Of a stretch of 13,614 nucleotides of DNA, positions 7,215-13,614 are shown one piece after another. The first letter of the stretch is position 1. The number at the start of each line of letters is the position of its first letter. This DNA comes from JAXHTH01 sp034211115 (GTDB taxonomy: Bacteria; Planctomycetota; Phycisphaerae; Phycisphaerales; SM1A02). The DNA is taken from NCBI GenBank assembly GCA_034211115.1, contig JAXHTH010000011.1, positions 1 to 13,614 of the forward strand, written 5' to 3'. Under the pieces are notes generated by a model. That model searched no databases, was not told the DNA's origin, and saw only the letters and a program-made list of their open reading frames with translations. The translations under genes were made by a program, and so were the position numbers.

Positions 7215-8362
7215 CACGCCGACCACGTTGGCTGCCGTTGTTTTTTCTCTTCGCTGACCTTTCCAGACCGTCGAGCGCGTTCCGCCCGTGCCTCGGCGAC
7301 TCGGGGCATCTTCCGGACGCCCTCGCTCCATTCTCACGGCCGATCTTCCAACGATAGGTTCATGCTCTGTTACCGAAGCGTTCGCTGTCGGATTCCATTC
7401 CCTCGGAAGCGGCCGGAAGATGGTCGGGGACGAGCACGCGAACGTGAGCGAAGCCCGCCGCCCCCCTTCGAGGGTCCGGCCACGCGCGAACCGCGCCTCC
7501 GATGATCGCTCACAGCAAAGACCTTGATTGCCGCCTGCCATGTCACCCTCCGACCGGCGACTCCCGCGCGGTCGCATCGGGATCGGGGCAATCTGAACGA
7601 GTGCCGGTCACAACCGCCGCCCGGTTCGCGGCCGGGGACGGCGCGCCGGCAGTCCTTCCCGCGGTCCATGCGCCGACACGACCGTCCAACGGCTCCTCGA
7701 CTGGTCTGCACGCGGGGGCCGTGAGCGGCCCAGTCGCTCGTTCCCGTTCCCGATTGTTCTCCAGGCCCGGCCCGAGCCGAGCCACAACTGCGCGCTTTGC
7801 TTTCTCCCCAATGGTGGGGCGGGCTGGCCGGACCCCGCCCGCCGCGACACTGAAGGTATGATAACCGCCCTGGCGGGGAATGCCTCATCGAATCCACCCT
7901 TCTTCTTGGCGGAAGAGAGCATGGCCGCTCGCAGCCGCCGACTGATCTGGCGGCCGGTCCGGTCCGCGTCCCTCCGCCCGGCCTCCGCTTGCGGAGCGGG
8001 GATGCGGCGAACCGGCCGGCGGCGGCTTCGCACCCGCGGCTCGCGTCGGCACCCGGTTGCGGGCCCAGACACGCCGGGCGCCGCCGTCGGGGCAGGGTCG
8101 GGGGACCGGTCTTCGGGGACCGGCCCCGTCGACACACCGCTCGATGGGCTGGAAGCGGCGGAAGGACGACTCGCCCGAATCCTGCGTTCCTCGAAGCTCA
8201 AGTCTCGCTCGACCTGCATCGGAGGAAACGGGCGATCCTCTCTCACCGGCCGCTCGACAGCACCGTAGACCCCGAAGCCTACACACGATTGAAACAACGG
8301 CCATCAGGCGATCTGTCAAAGTCGGATCAGTCAATTCCCGGTGTGGACGCCGTTGACCGGGG

Positions 8363-8608
8363 TCAGAAGCAGCCCGCCGCGCATTCCTGTTTGATCAGCT
8401 CGCGCATGCGGTCAACCGTCTCCTGATCCTGCCGCTTGACGGTCCGCCAGAACTGCTGCAGCTCGGGCTTGTCCTCCGCGTTGGCGATCCGCTGATCGAT
8501 GCGCCAGAGCGACTTCATCCGGTGCGAGAGTTCCTCGACGAGGTCGAAGTCGTGATCCGCCGTCGGGCGGGTCTCCCCAATGTGTTCTACGGCCGTCTGT
8601 TCCACCAT
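8363..8608 (-). CDS. Small helical protein of unknown function
   Basis: This 81-residue protein is soluble, charged and predicted to be almost entirely helical: a first helix around DHDFDLVEELSHRMKSLWRI (19-38), a turn at NAEDKPEL, and a second helix from QQFWRTVKRQ to LIKQE (51-75). It ends ECAAGCF, with cysteines at 76 and 80. It has no signal peptide or membrane segment. ATG at 8608 is preceded by AAGGAGT seven bases upstream, a strong ribosome binding site, so the gene looks real despite its size. The helix-turn-helix-like hairpin and the closing Cys pair recall half of a ferritin-like bundle or a small redox or metal protein, but I cannot name a family. It is transcribed away from the efflux operon, whose first gene starts 369 bp away on the other strand. 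Confidence 0.72.
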   Translation of the reverse strand: MVEQTAVEHIGETRPTADHDFDLVEELSHRMKSLWRIDQRIANAEDKPELQQFWRTVKRQDQETVDRMRELIKQECAAGCF

Positions 8609-8977
8609 CTCAACACTCCTTATCGCCGCTTCTCAAGGCTCATCGCGGGGCGCCTCCGTCCGATATCCGGACGCCCCGCTTCCGGGTCGTTCGGCGTTCG
8701 GGTGCATTCTGGAAGGCGGCGCTCGCGCCGAAAACCGGGCGTTCGCTGAGCGCCTGCCGGGGTGGGTTCTTCCCGTCGCGTGGTATCGATGCCGGGCCGC
8801 GGGCGGCGGCTCCCGATTACGGGAAACGCTATGCAACTGCGCCGCCATGCGCATGATGGACCGAAATATCCGCTATTCGACGCACGCCGGACCCTGCCCC
8901 ACCGATCCACGCGAACATCGATGCAATAAGATCACCGTTGCCGGGCGTTCTTTACGCGGAGTACGGACTTTCCTGGA
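8609..8977. other. Divergent intergenic region with inverted repeats
   Basis: This stretch separates the small minus-strand gene from the efflux operon and should hold the promoters of both. No coding frame here is convincing. Besides the hairpin at 8645-8679 it has CGGCGC-tc-GCGCCG (8717-8730) and TCCCG-atta-CGGGA (8811-8824), the latter spaced like a small operator. A -10-like TAAGAT lies at 8925-8930, without a good -35. No regulator gene is present in the window, so none of these can be assigned to a protein. Confidence 0.45.
8645..8679. repeat. Two-part inverted repeat upstream of the small gene
   Basis: GCGGGG (8645-8650) pairs with CCCCGC (8674-8679), and inside it CGTCCG (8657-8662) pairs with CGGACG (8668-8673) around a 5-nt loop, with a 6-nt bulge on one side. 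The structure ends 37 bp upstream of the ATG at 8608, in the position of a promoter operator or leader hairpin. It is not followed by a T-run on either strand, so it is not a standard terminator. Confidence 0.45.
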
Positions 8978-9421
8978 ATGCTGCATCTCCTTTTCACCCC
9001 TGGTCTGTTCCTGCGTCTGATGCTCGTGGCGTGCCTGCCACTGTGTTGCTGCCGCGTCGGCATGGTGATGGGGATGCTCGCCGCCGAAGATGACGCCGGC
9101 GACGCACGAATCGTCGCCTGCGGCGCCGTTCCGTTCGGCTGCTGTGATCACGACGACGAGGGGAGGCCGCCGGGCGACCCCGAGTCTGACCACGACGATC
9201 GCGTGCCCGGCCAATGCGGCCATTCCTGCTGCATCAAGGGCTTCGTCCCCGCAGGCGGGGCGAGCGATTCACCGGCGGCGCCGCTCGCGGCGATCCTCCC
9301 GCCGCAGATCATCCATCGGCCCCTCGCCGGCCGCGCGGACCGCGACGCGATCGCCCGCCGGGACTGGCGACCGGTCGATACGCCGTCGCTGCTGCGCCTG
9401 CGGTGCGCGCTGCTCATCTAG
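8978..9421 (+). CDS. Cys/His-rich, probably exported small protein heading the efflux operon
   Basis: The 147-residue product opens with a hydrophobic stretch (about 4-34: LFTPGLFLRLMLVACLPLCC) that could be a signal peptide or anchor. It is followed by a Cys/His/Asp-rich middle: CC at 55-56 then DHDDEG, DHDDR (71-75), and C80-GHS-CC (84-85). It closes with a short hydrophobic tail, LLRLRCALLI. There are eleven cysteines in all. The spacing suggests a metal-binding or disulfide-stabilised periplasmic protein; no catalytic motif is visible. ATG at 8978 is the only usual start before the hydrophobic segment. Its ribosome binding site is poor (GGAG lies 16 nt away), so translation initiation is uncertain. 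It lies 167 bp upstream of the outer-membrane factor on the same strand. The family is not one I can name, and the metal role is inference. Confidence 0.62.
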   Translation: MLHLLFTPGLFLRLMLVACLPLCCCRVGMVMGMLAAEDDAGDARIVACGAVPFGCCDHDDEGRPPGDPESDHDDRVPGQCGHSCCIKGFVPAGGASDSPAAPLAAILPPQIIHRPLAGRADRDAIARRDWRPVDTPSLLRLRCALLI

Positions 9422-9522
9422 CTCGACAGCTCATTGATCAGGTGATCGCCCTTCGTTGAAGGAGATCCGTCGGGAGCGCTGCGCGAAAAGAACGCCCTGA
9501 TCGGATCGTCCAACGGATTCCC

Positions 9523-9542
9523 GGCGATCGCCACGCGTGGCG
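9523..9542. promoter_or_regulatory. Overlapping palindromes upstream of the outer-membrane factor gene
   Basis: CGCCACGCGTGGCG (9529-9542) is a perfect 14-bp palindrome, and the 10-bp palindrome GGCGATCGCC (9523-9532) overlaps its left arm. They end 46 bp before the ATG at 9589. Another inverted repeat, GATCA-gg-TGATC, lies at 9436-9447 just after the preceding gene. They could form an operator or an intergenic mRNA hairpin separating the Cys-rich gene from the efflux genes. Confidence 0.35.
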
Positions 9543-9588
9543 CTGATCGGCGCCTGTCCGTCTGTCGAGCCTGAGGAGCATCGCCGCG

Positions 9589-11094
9589 ATGCCGACCCGT
9601 CTTGAACATGTTCATCCGTTCCGCACCGATGTCCCGTCGAAGCGAGGCCGGTCGCCGCGCGCCGTCCGATATGCGGCCCTGGTTCTGGTTTGCGTGACGA
9701 TTCCGTTGGCCGGACCGCTCGGCTGCGCTTCGCTGGACCCGACCGCGGATCTCGAAGCGGCGGCGTCGAGTGTTCAGTCGCGCACCGGGATCGCGCCGGA
9801 CTGGGCGGCGCCGTGGGACGAGCTGAGCCCGGCCTGGGACGGCGAGACGCCGCTGTCATCCGATGCGGCGGTCATCGCCGCCCTTCAGAACAACCGCGAG
9901 ATTCGCCGGGAGGTCGAGTCGATCGTCGCCGCCCGGGCCGACTACGTGCAGGCTCACCTGCTCCCCAACCCGGTGATAAACATCGCGCTGGGGTTCCCGA
10001 TCGACGGCGGGGGCGGGGACCCCCTCGCCGCCTCGCTCATCCAGCAGCTCGCCTGGCTCTGGCAGCGTCCGGCCCGGATTGACGCGGCGGACGCCGACCT
10101 CAGGCGGCGCATCCTCGCCGTGAGCGATGCCGTCCTGCGCGTTGTCGCGCAGGTGAGGGCGGGCCACGCGGATATCGTCTACGCCGAGCACGCCGTCGAG
10201 CTTCAGCAGCGGAACTGTGACCTCATCGAACAGTCCCTGGAGCTCGTTCGGCTGAAGTTCGAGGTCGGCGAAGCCACCCAGCTCGACGTCAACCGGGTCC
10301 GCCTGGACCTGCTTCAGGCTCGGGCCGAACTTGTCGAGCGCACGGCCTCACTGGACGTGGCCAGGCGACGCCTGCTCGAGCAGCTCGGCCGGGCCGATCG
10401 CGGCATCGACTGGATGAGCGATGGACAGGCGATCGACCCCGGCCGCGCGATCGACGAGTTCGACGAGGCGGAGGTTCTCGCTGCGGCGACCCGGCTGCGC
10501 CTCGATGCGGCCGCGGCCTCGATGCAGGTCAACGCCGCTGAGCACCGGCATCGACTCGGCGAACTCGGTGCATTCCCGGATCTCGGGGCCGGTGCGCGGT
10601 ACGAGCGGAACTTCGGCAATCGCGAAGCGGTTTTCCCCGCCTTCACCGTCACCCCCAAGCTGCTGGATGACAACAGCGCCCGTATCGCCCGCGCCGAATC
10701 CGAACTGAGGGCAGCGCGGATCGAGGCCGATCGGGTCCTCCAGCAGGCGCAGCGCGAGGTGCGGACCGCGTGGATCGAGCTGGAATCGACGGTCCGGACC
10801 ATCGACGAGTACCAGGAGCAGGTGGTCGCCCTCGCCACCGAAAACGCGGCGCTCTCGGAGGAGGCGTTCGCGGCCGGAACGGTCGATCTGACGGTCCTCC
10901 TCGATGCCCGGCGCGAGCAGACGGCAGCGCGGCTGAGGCTGAACGATCTCCGCGCCTCCGCCGCCCGGAAGTTCCATGAACTGGAGCGCGCCGCGGGCGG
11001 CACCCTCGACCCCCAAACGATCGAAACACTGACGGCCGCGATGGACGCGAACGACGAGCCCGCCGCGGCCGGGGAGGAGTCGACATCATCATGA
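9589..11094 (+). CDS. TolC/CusC-like outer-membrane efflux protein
   Basis: This is the outer-membrane channel of a tripartite efflux pump (OEP family, TolC fold). The 501-residue product has a basic N-terminus, a hydrophobic segment (about 28-45) and LAGPLGC, with Cys 46 as a possible lipidation site, although Pro at -3 makes the lipobox imperfect. The two OEP repeats are visible. The first runs through LQNNREIRREVESIVAARAD (99-118), HLLPNPVINIALGFP and FEVGEATQLDVNRVRLDLLQ (224-243). The second includes EEAFAAGTVDLTVLLDARRE near 425-444. Long amphipathic helices rich in Ala, Arg and Glu lie between them. GAGGAG lies 10 nt before the ATG. The stop codon overlaps the next start as ATGA, so channel and adaptor are co-translated. 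The neighbouring ABC ATPase points to an ABC-driven pump, not an RND pump. Confidence 0.88.
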   Translation: MPTRLEHVHPFRTDVPSKRGRSPRAVRYAALVLVCVTIPLAGPLGCASLDPTADLEAAASSVQSRTGIAPDWAAPWDELSPAWDGETPLSSDAAVIAALQNNREIRREVESIVAARADYVQAHLLPNPVINIALGFPIDGGGGDPLAASLIQQLAWLWQRPARIDAADADLRRRILAVSDAVLRVVAQVRAGHADIVYAEHAVELQQRNCDLIEQSLELVRLKFEVGEATQLDVNRVRLDLLQARAELVERTASLDVARRRLLEQLGRADRGIDWMSDGQAIDPGRAIDEFDEAEVLAAATRLRLDAAAASMQVNAAEHRHRLGELGAFPDLGAGARYERNFGNREAVFPAFTVTPKLLDDNSARIARAESELRAARIEADRVLQQAQREVRTAWIELESTVRTIDEYQEQVVALATENAALSEEAFAAGTVDLTVLLDARREQTAARLRLNDLRASAARKFHELERAAGGTLDPQTIETLTAAMDANDEPAAAGEESTSS

Positions 11095-12689
11095 GCAGCA
11101 TCAGCCAGAGTGCAACGGCCGATCGCCGAAGCGTTCACGATCTTGCCTCGTCCGGCGGCCGGGAGACGACGATTCCCGTGCCCCGCGCGCGATGGATGAC
11201 GCGACTGGGCCTGCCCCTCGCCATCGTCCTCGCCGCGGCGGGGATGCTGATCTACGCCTCGTGGGAGCGGCTCATGCCCGCGTCCCCCGTCCGCGTCGTG
11301 CCGGTCGTGCTCAAGACCGTGCAGGGACAGCAGCAACAGGGATCGGTCACTGTCCAGGCCCCGGGCTGGGTCGAGCCCGATCCGCATCCGTATTACGCCT
11401 CCGCCCTGACCGACGGGATCGTCGAGTCGATTCTCGTGCTCGAGGGAGACGAGGTCAGCGTCGGCCAGGTCGTGGCGCGGATGGTCGATGACGACGCCCG
11501 GCTGGCCCTGGCGCAGGCGGAGGCGACGCTGGAGCAGAAGCGAGGCGAACTCGAGGCGGCGCAGGCGGATCTGAAGGCGGCGCAGCGTGACCTCGAGCAT
11601 CTCGTCGCGCGCCGCCGGGCCGTCGCCGTCGCCGAGGCGAAGGTGGCCGAGATCGCCGCCGAACGCGACACGCTCGAGGCGGATCTGCTCGTCGAGCATG
11701 CCCGGCGAGGCGAGATCGCTGACGAACTCAATCGCAAGCGCGGCCTGATCGACAGCGGTGCCGCGTCGGAGGCGACGATCCGGCGCCTGGAACTGCGTCT
11801 CGACGCCCAGGCCGCGACGATCAAGGCGACCGAAAAACGCCGCGACGTCCTCACCGCCCAACAACAGCAGGCCGAAGCTGATCTCAATGCGGCGAGGCGG
11901 AACCTCGAGCTGCTCATCGAAGAGCAGCGCGCCCTCGACCTGGCGAAGGCGAGGGTCCGGCAGGCTGAATCCGCCGTCCGCCTCGCGGAAGCGACGCGCG
12001 ATACCGCGAAGCTGCGGCTCGACCGCATGCTCGTCCGCGCGCCGGTGGGGGGGGTGGTGATGGTCCGCCTCGCCTCGCCGGGCTCGAAGCTCGTCATCGA
12101 CGGGCCGGAGCATTCGGCCCACGTCGTGCACATCTACGACCCGCAGCGCCTCCAGGTGCGCGTCGACGTTCCCCTTGCCGACGCGGCCAGCGTCGGTGTC
12201 GGCCAGGAGGCCGAGATCATCGTCGAGGTGCTTCCGGACCGAGTCTTCCGGGGCCGGGTGACCCGCATCGTCAACGAGGCGGACATCGCCAAGAACACGG
12301 TCGAGGTCAAGGTCGAGATCGACGACCCGATCTCGGCGCTGAAGCCGCAGATGCTCGCGCGGGTCCGCTTCCTCGCCACGGTCGAACCGGAGACGGGCGA
12401 GGAGGCACTGCGCCAGCGCGTCTTCGCCCCCGCCGATGTTCTCGCGTCGGCCGGCGATGAATCGACCGCAGACGTGCTCGTGATAGGAAGACTCCGCGCC
12501 GATCGCGGGCGCGTCGAGCAGCGCAGCATCACCCTCGGACCCACCGTCGTCGACGGCTGGCGGGAGGTTACCGACGGCCTCCGCCCGGGCGACCTGCTCG
12601 TGATGAACGCCCCGGCCGGACTCGAGGCGGGCGATCGCGTCCGCGTGCTTGGTGAAACGAATCTCCAGCCCCAACTGGGAGGGCTTTGA
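11091..12689 (+). CDS. HlyD/MacA-like periplasmic adaptor (membrane fusion protein)
   Basis: This subunit bridges the inner-membrane ABC transporter and the outer-membrane channel. The 532-residue product has a cytoplasmic N-terminus of about 35 residues, one membrane segment (about 38-57) and then a periplasmic part. The first half of the lipoyl-like domain includes GWVEPDPHPYYASALTDGIV and VLEGDEVSVGQVVARM. A long Ala/Glu/Arg-rich coiled coil spans about 135-310. The second lipoyl half follows (DRMLVRAPVGGVVMVRLASP), then the beta-barrel (LQVRVDVPLADAASVGVGQE) and a membrane-proximal region (PAGLEAGDRVRVL). The coiled coil of about 175 residues is longer than in MacA, suggesting a taller periplasmic hairpin. 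ATG at 11091 overlaps the previous stop by 4 nt, with GGAGGAG 11 nt upstream. The ATPase begins 1 bp after its stop. Confidence 0.88.
   Translation: MSSISQSATADRRSVHDLASSGGRETTIPVPRARWMTRLGLPLAIVLAAAGMLIYASWERLMPASPVRVVPVVLKTVQGQQQQGSVTVQAPGWVEPDPHPYYASALTDGIVESILVLEGDEVSVGQVVARMVDDDARLALAQAEATLEQKRGELEAAQADLKAAQRDLEHLVARRRAVAVAEAKVAEIAAERDTLEADLLVEHARRGEIADELNRKRGLIDSGAASEATIRRLELRLDAQAATIKATEKRRDVLTAQQQQAEADLNAARRNLELLIEEQRALDLAKARVRQAESAVRLAEATRDTAKLRLDRMLVRAPVGGVVMVRLASPGSKLVIDGPEHSAHVVHIYDPQRLQVRVDVPLADAASVGVGQEAEIIVEVLPDRVFRGRVTRIVNEADIAKNTVEVKVEIDDPISALKPQMLARVRFLATVEPETGEEALRQRVFAPADVLASAGDESTADVLVIGRLRADRGRVEQRSITLGPTVVDGWREVTDGLRPGDLLVMNAPAGLEAGDRVRVLGETNLQPQLGGL
12678..12683 (+). 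promoter_or_regulatory. Ribosome binding site choosing the ABC ATPase start
   Basis: GGAGGG lies 7 nt upstream of ATG at 12691 and inside the last codons of the adaptor gene. The longest frame starts at GTG 12649, within the adaptor gene, and adds 14 residues unlike any ABC ATPase, so the ATG is preferred. Confidence 0.7.
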
Positions 12690-12690
12690 C

Positions 12691-13443
12691 ATGACCTTGA
12701 TTGAATGCCGACACCTGACCCGAACCTACCGCCGCGGCGAGAACGTGATCACGCCGTTGCAGGAACTCGATCTGGACATCGAGGGCGGGGCGTTTCTCGC
12801 GCTGATGGGCCCCAGCGGCTCCGGCAAGACGACCCTGCTCAACCTGCTGGCGGGGATCGATCGCCCGACCTCCGGCTCGCTCATCGTCGACGGGCAGGAC
12901 ATCGCGCGGCTGTCCCGCGCGCAACTGGCGAGCTGGCGCTCCTACGCCGTGGGCTACATCTTCCAGCTCTACAACCTCGTGCCGGTACTTACCGCGTACG
13001 AGAACATCGAGCTTCCGCTGCTGCTGCACAAGATCCCGCGTCGTGAGCGGCACCATCGCGTCGCCGCCGCGCTGGAGCTCGTCGGCATCGCCGATCGGCA
13101 CGATCACTATCCGCGCCAGCTCTCCGGCGGGCAGGAGCAGCGCGTCGCCATCGCGCGCGCGATCGTCACCGATCCCACCATCATCCTCGCCGACGAGCCG
13201 ACCGGTGATCTCGACAAGGAGTCGGCGGAGAACATCATGCAGCTTCTCCAGCGGCTCAACACCGAGATCGGCAAGACGCTGGTGATGGTCACCCACGACC
13301 CGAAGACCACCGAGTACGCGCACCAGACGCTTCACCTGGAAAAAGGACGGCTCGTCGAATCGGGCGTCGCGCCAGCGCCCGGCGACGACGGGCGGATCGC
13401 CGTCCCCCGCGCCCGCGCCGTCGCGGTGGAGGTGGCCTCATGA
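12691..13443 (+). CDS. ABC transporter ATPase (MacB/LolD/DevA type)
   Basis: This is the nucleotide-binding subunit powering the efflux pump at the cytoplasmic face of the inner membrane. The 250-residue product has every ABC motif: Walker A GPSGSGKT (40-47), Q-loop Gln 92 in FQLYNLVPVLTAYEN, signature LSGGQEQRVAIARA (144-157), Walker B IILADEP with catalytic Glu 169, D-loop GDLD and H-loop His 202 in VTHD. The sequence around the Q-loop is characteristic of the MacB/LolD/FtsE group, which works with FtsX-like permeases. The signature has Glu where QQ is usual (SGGQEQ), a tolerated variation. A low-complexity tail of about 25 residues follows the fold. The start is set by GGAGGG 7 nt upstream. 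The stop overlaps the permease start as ATGA. Here the ATPase is a separate chain, not fused to the permease as in E. coli MacB. Confidence 0.93.
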   Translation: MTLIECRHLTRTYRRGENVITPLQELDLDIEGGAFLALMGPSGSGKTTLLNLLAGIDRPTSGSLIVDGQDIARLSRAQLASWRSYAVGYIFQLYNLVPVLTAYENIELPLLLHKIPRRERHHRVAAALELVGIADRHDHYPRQLSGGQEQRVAIARAIVTDPTIILADEPTGDLDKESAENIMQLLQRLNTEIGKTLVMVTHDPKTTEYAHQTLHLEKGRLVESGVAPAPGDDGRIAVPRARAVAVEVAS

Positions 13444-13614
13444 TCCGCCCGAAGTACCTGCCATTCATCTTCAAGCACGTCTACCGGCATCGCACGCGGT
13501 CGCTGCTGACCGTGCTCGGCGTCGGCGTGGCGATGTTCCTCTATTGCGCCGTGCAGGCGATGCAGAAGGGCGTGGAGGCGAGCACGCAGGTGTCGGCCAA
13601 CGACACCACGCTCG
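13440..13614 (+). CDS. FtsX/MacB-type ABC permease, N-terminal part
   Basis: The gene starts at the ATG overlapping the ATPase stop and runs off the window after 58 residues. It begins MIRPKYLPFIFKHVYRHRTR, a basic amphipathic N-terminal helix, followed by a membrane segment SLLTVLGVGVAMFLYCAVQA (about 21-40) and then the first residues of a periplasmic domain. A first transmembrane helix preceded by an Arg-rich RHRTRSLLT motif is typical of MacB/LolC/FtsX permeases, where it anchors the large periplasmic domain. The remaining three helices are outside the window. Its position directly after the ATPase completes the tripartite pump. Confidence 0.82.
   Translation, partial: MIRPKYLPFIFKHVYRHRTRSLLTVLGVGVAMFLYCAVQAMQKGVEASTQVSANDTTL

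Larger units (their letters stand above)
7138..8362. other. Long stretch with no supportable gene
   Basis: The open frames here on both strands translate to Arg/Pro/Gly-rich sequence with no recognizable motif, no good ribosome binding site and no conserved domain, which is what GC-rich non-coding DNA gives. I see no tRNA T-loop and no transposase remnant. Structures present are short hairpins at 7716-7731 (5-bp arms), 7817-7840 (7-bp arms GGGCGGG/CCCGCCC, 10-nt loop) and 7983-7996 (6-bp arms). There is also a direct repeat GGGGACCGG at 8101-8109 and 8115-8123, and a T6 run at 7241-7246. None ends in a canonical stem plus U-tract terminator. The left edge contains the leader and probable promoter of the glycosyltransferase operon. 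Confidence 0.55.

Noticed and set aside
7218..7246. Stem GCCGAC-cac-GTTGGC followed by T6, like an intrinsic terminator
   Set aside because: Eight bases separate the stem from the T-run, and no plus-strand gene ends before it. It lies just upstream of the probable GT4 operon promoter.
7370..8334. Several overlapping minus-strand open frames in the gene-poor stretch
   Set aside because: They overlap in different frames, are Arg/Pro/Gly-rich, lack ribosome binding sites and show no family resemblance.
7141..8977. tRNA, CRISPR array or insertion sequence in the gene-poor regions
   Set aside because: I found no T-loop-like sequence, no regularly spaced repeats, and no transposase frame or terminal inverted repeats.
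9422..9588. Seven GATC sites in 167 bp upstream of the outer-membrane factor
   Set aside because: GATC, especially within CGATCG contexts, is also frequent in the coding regions of this window, so the cluster may only reflect genome composition.
10314..12692. Minus-strand open frame of 792 codons opposite the efflux genes
   Set aside because: It lies antisense to the outer-membrane factor and adaptor, both well supported. Its translation is Arg/Ser-rich and lacks domains.

Overview
The window is about 13.6 kb of GC-rich bacterial DNA carrying two gene groups and about 1.6 kb of sequence without supportable long genes. The lineage cannot be proven from the sequence. A double-membrane (Gram-negative-type) cell is indicated by the outer-membrane efflux protein. 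Two GT4 glycosyltransferases beside a GH57 branching enzyme, and a Cys-rich small protein ahead of an efflux operon, would fit Planctomycetota or a similar high-GC phylum (inference).

Region 1 (1-7137) is an alpha-glucan (glycogen-like) metabolism locus. After the last 17 codons of an upstream gene (1-54), a short-type alpha-glucan phosphorylase (102-2177, +) meets a GH57 1,4-alpha-glucan branching enzyme (3916-2213, -) tail to tail with only 35 bp between them. Further along on the minus strand are two GT4 glycosyltransferases of the glycogen-synthase-like kind (7137-5752 and 5746-4088), so tightly spaced that the first gene's stop codon lies between the second gene's ribosome binding site and its start. 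Together they would supply chain elongation (GT4), branching (GH57) and phosphorolytic release of glucose-1-phosphate (GlgP). The second GT4 has an unusual C-terminal extension that resembles an MTH1187/YqgV-type small-molecule-binding domain.

Region 2 (7138-8362) is about 1.2 kb in which I can support no gene. It holds a plausible promoter for the GT4 operon and several short hairpins. It is followed by a small minus-strand gene (8608-8363, 81 aa, helical, unknown function) with a strong ribosome binding site, and a 369-bp intergenic stretch with several inverted repeats.

Region 3 (8978-13614, +) is an efflux operon. A Cys/His-rich probably exported small protein is followed by a TolC/CusC-like outer-membrane factor, a HlyD/MacA-like adaptor with an unusually long coiled coil, a MacB/LolD/DevA-type ABC ATPase and the N-terminus of an FtsX/MacB-type permease that runs off the window. 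The last four genes are translationally coupled or nearly so (ATGA overlaps, 1-bp gap). The Cys/His-rich leader suggests, but does not prove, a link to metal stress.
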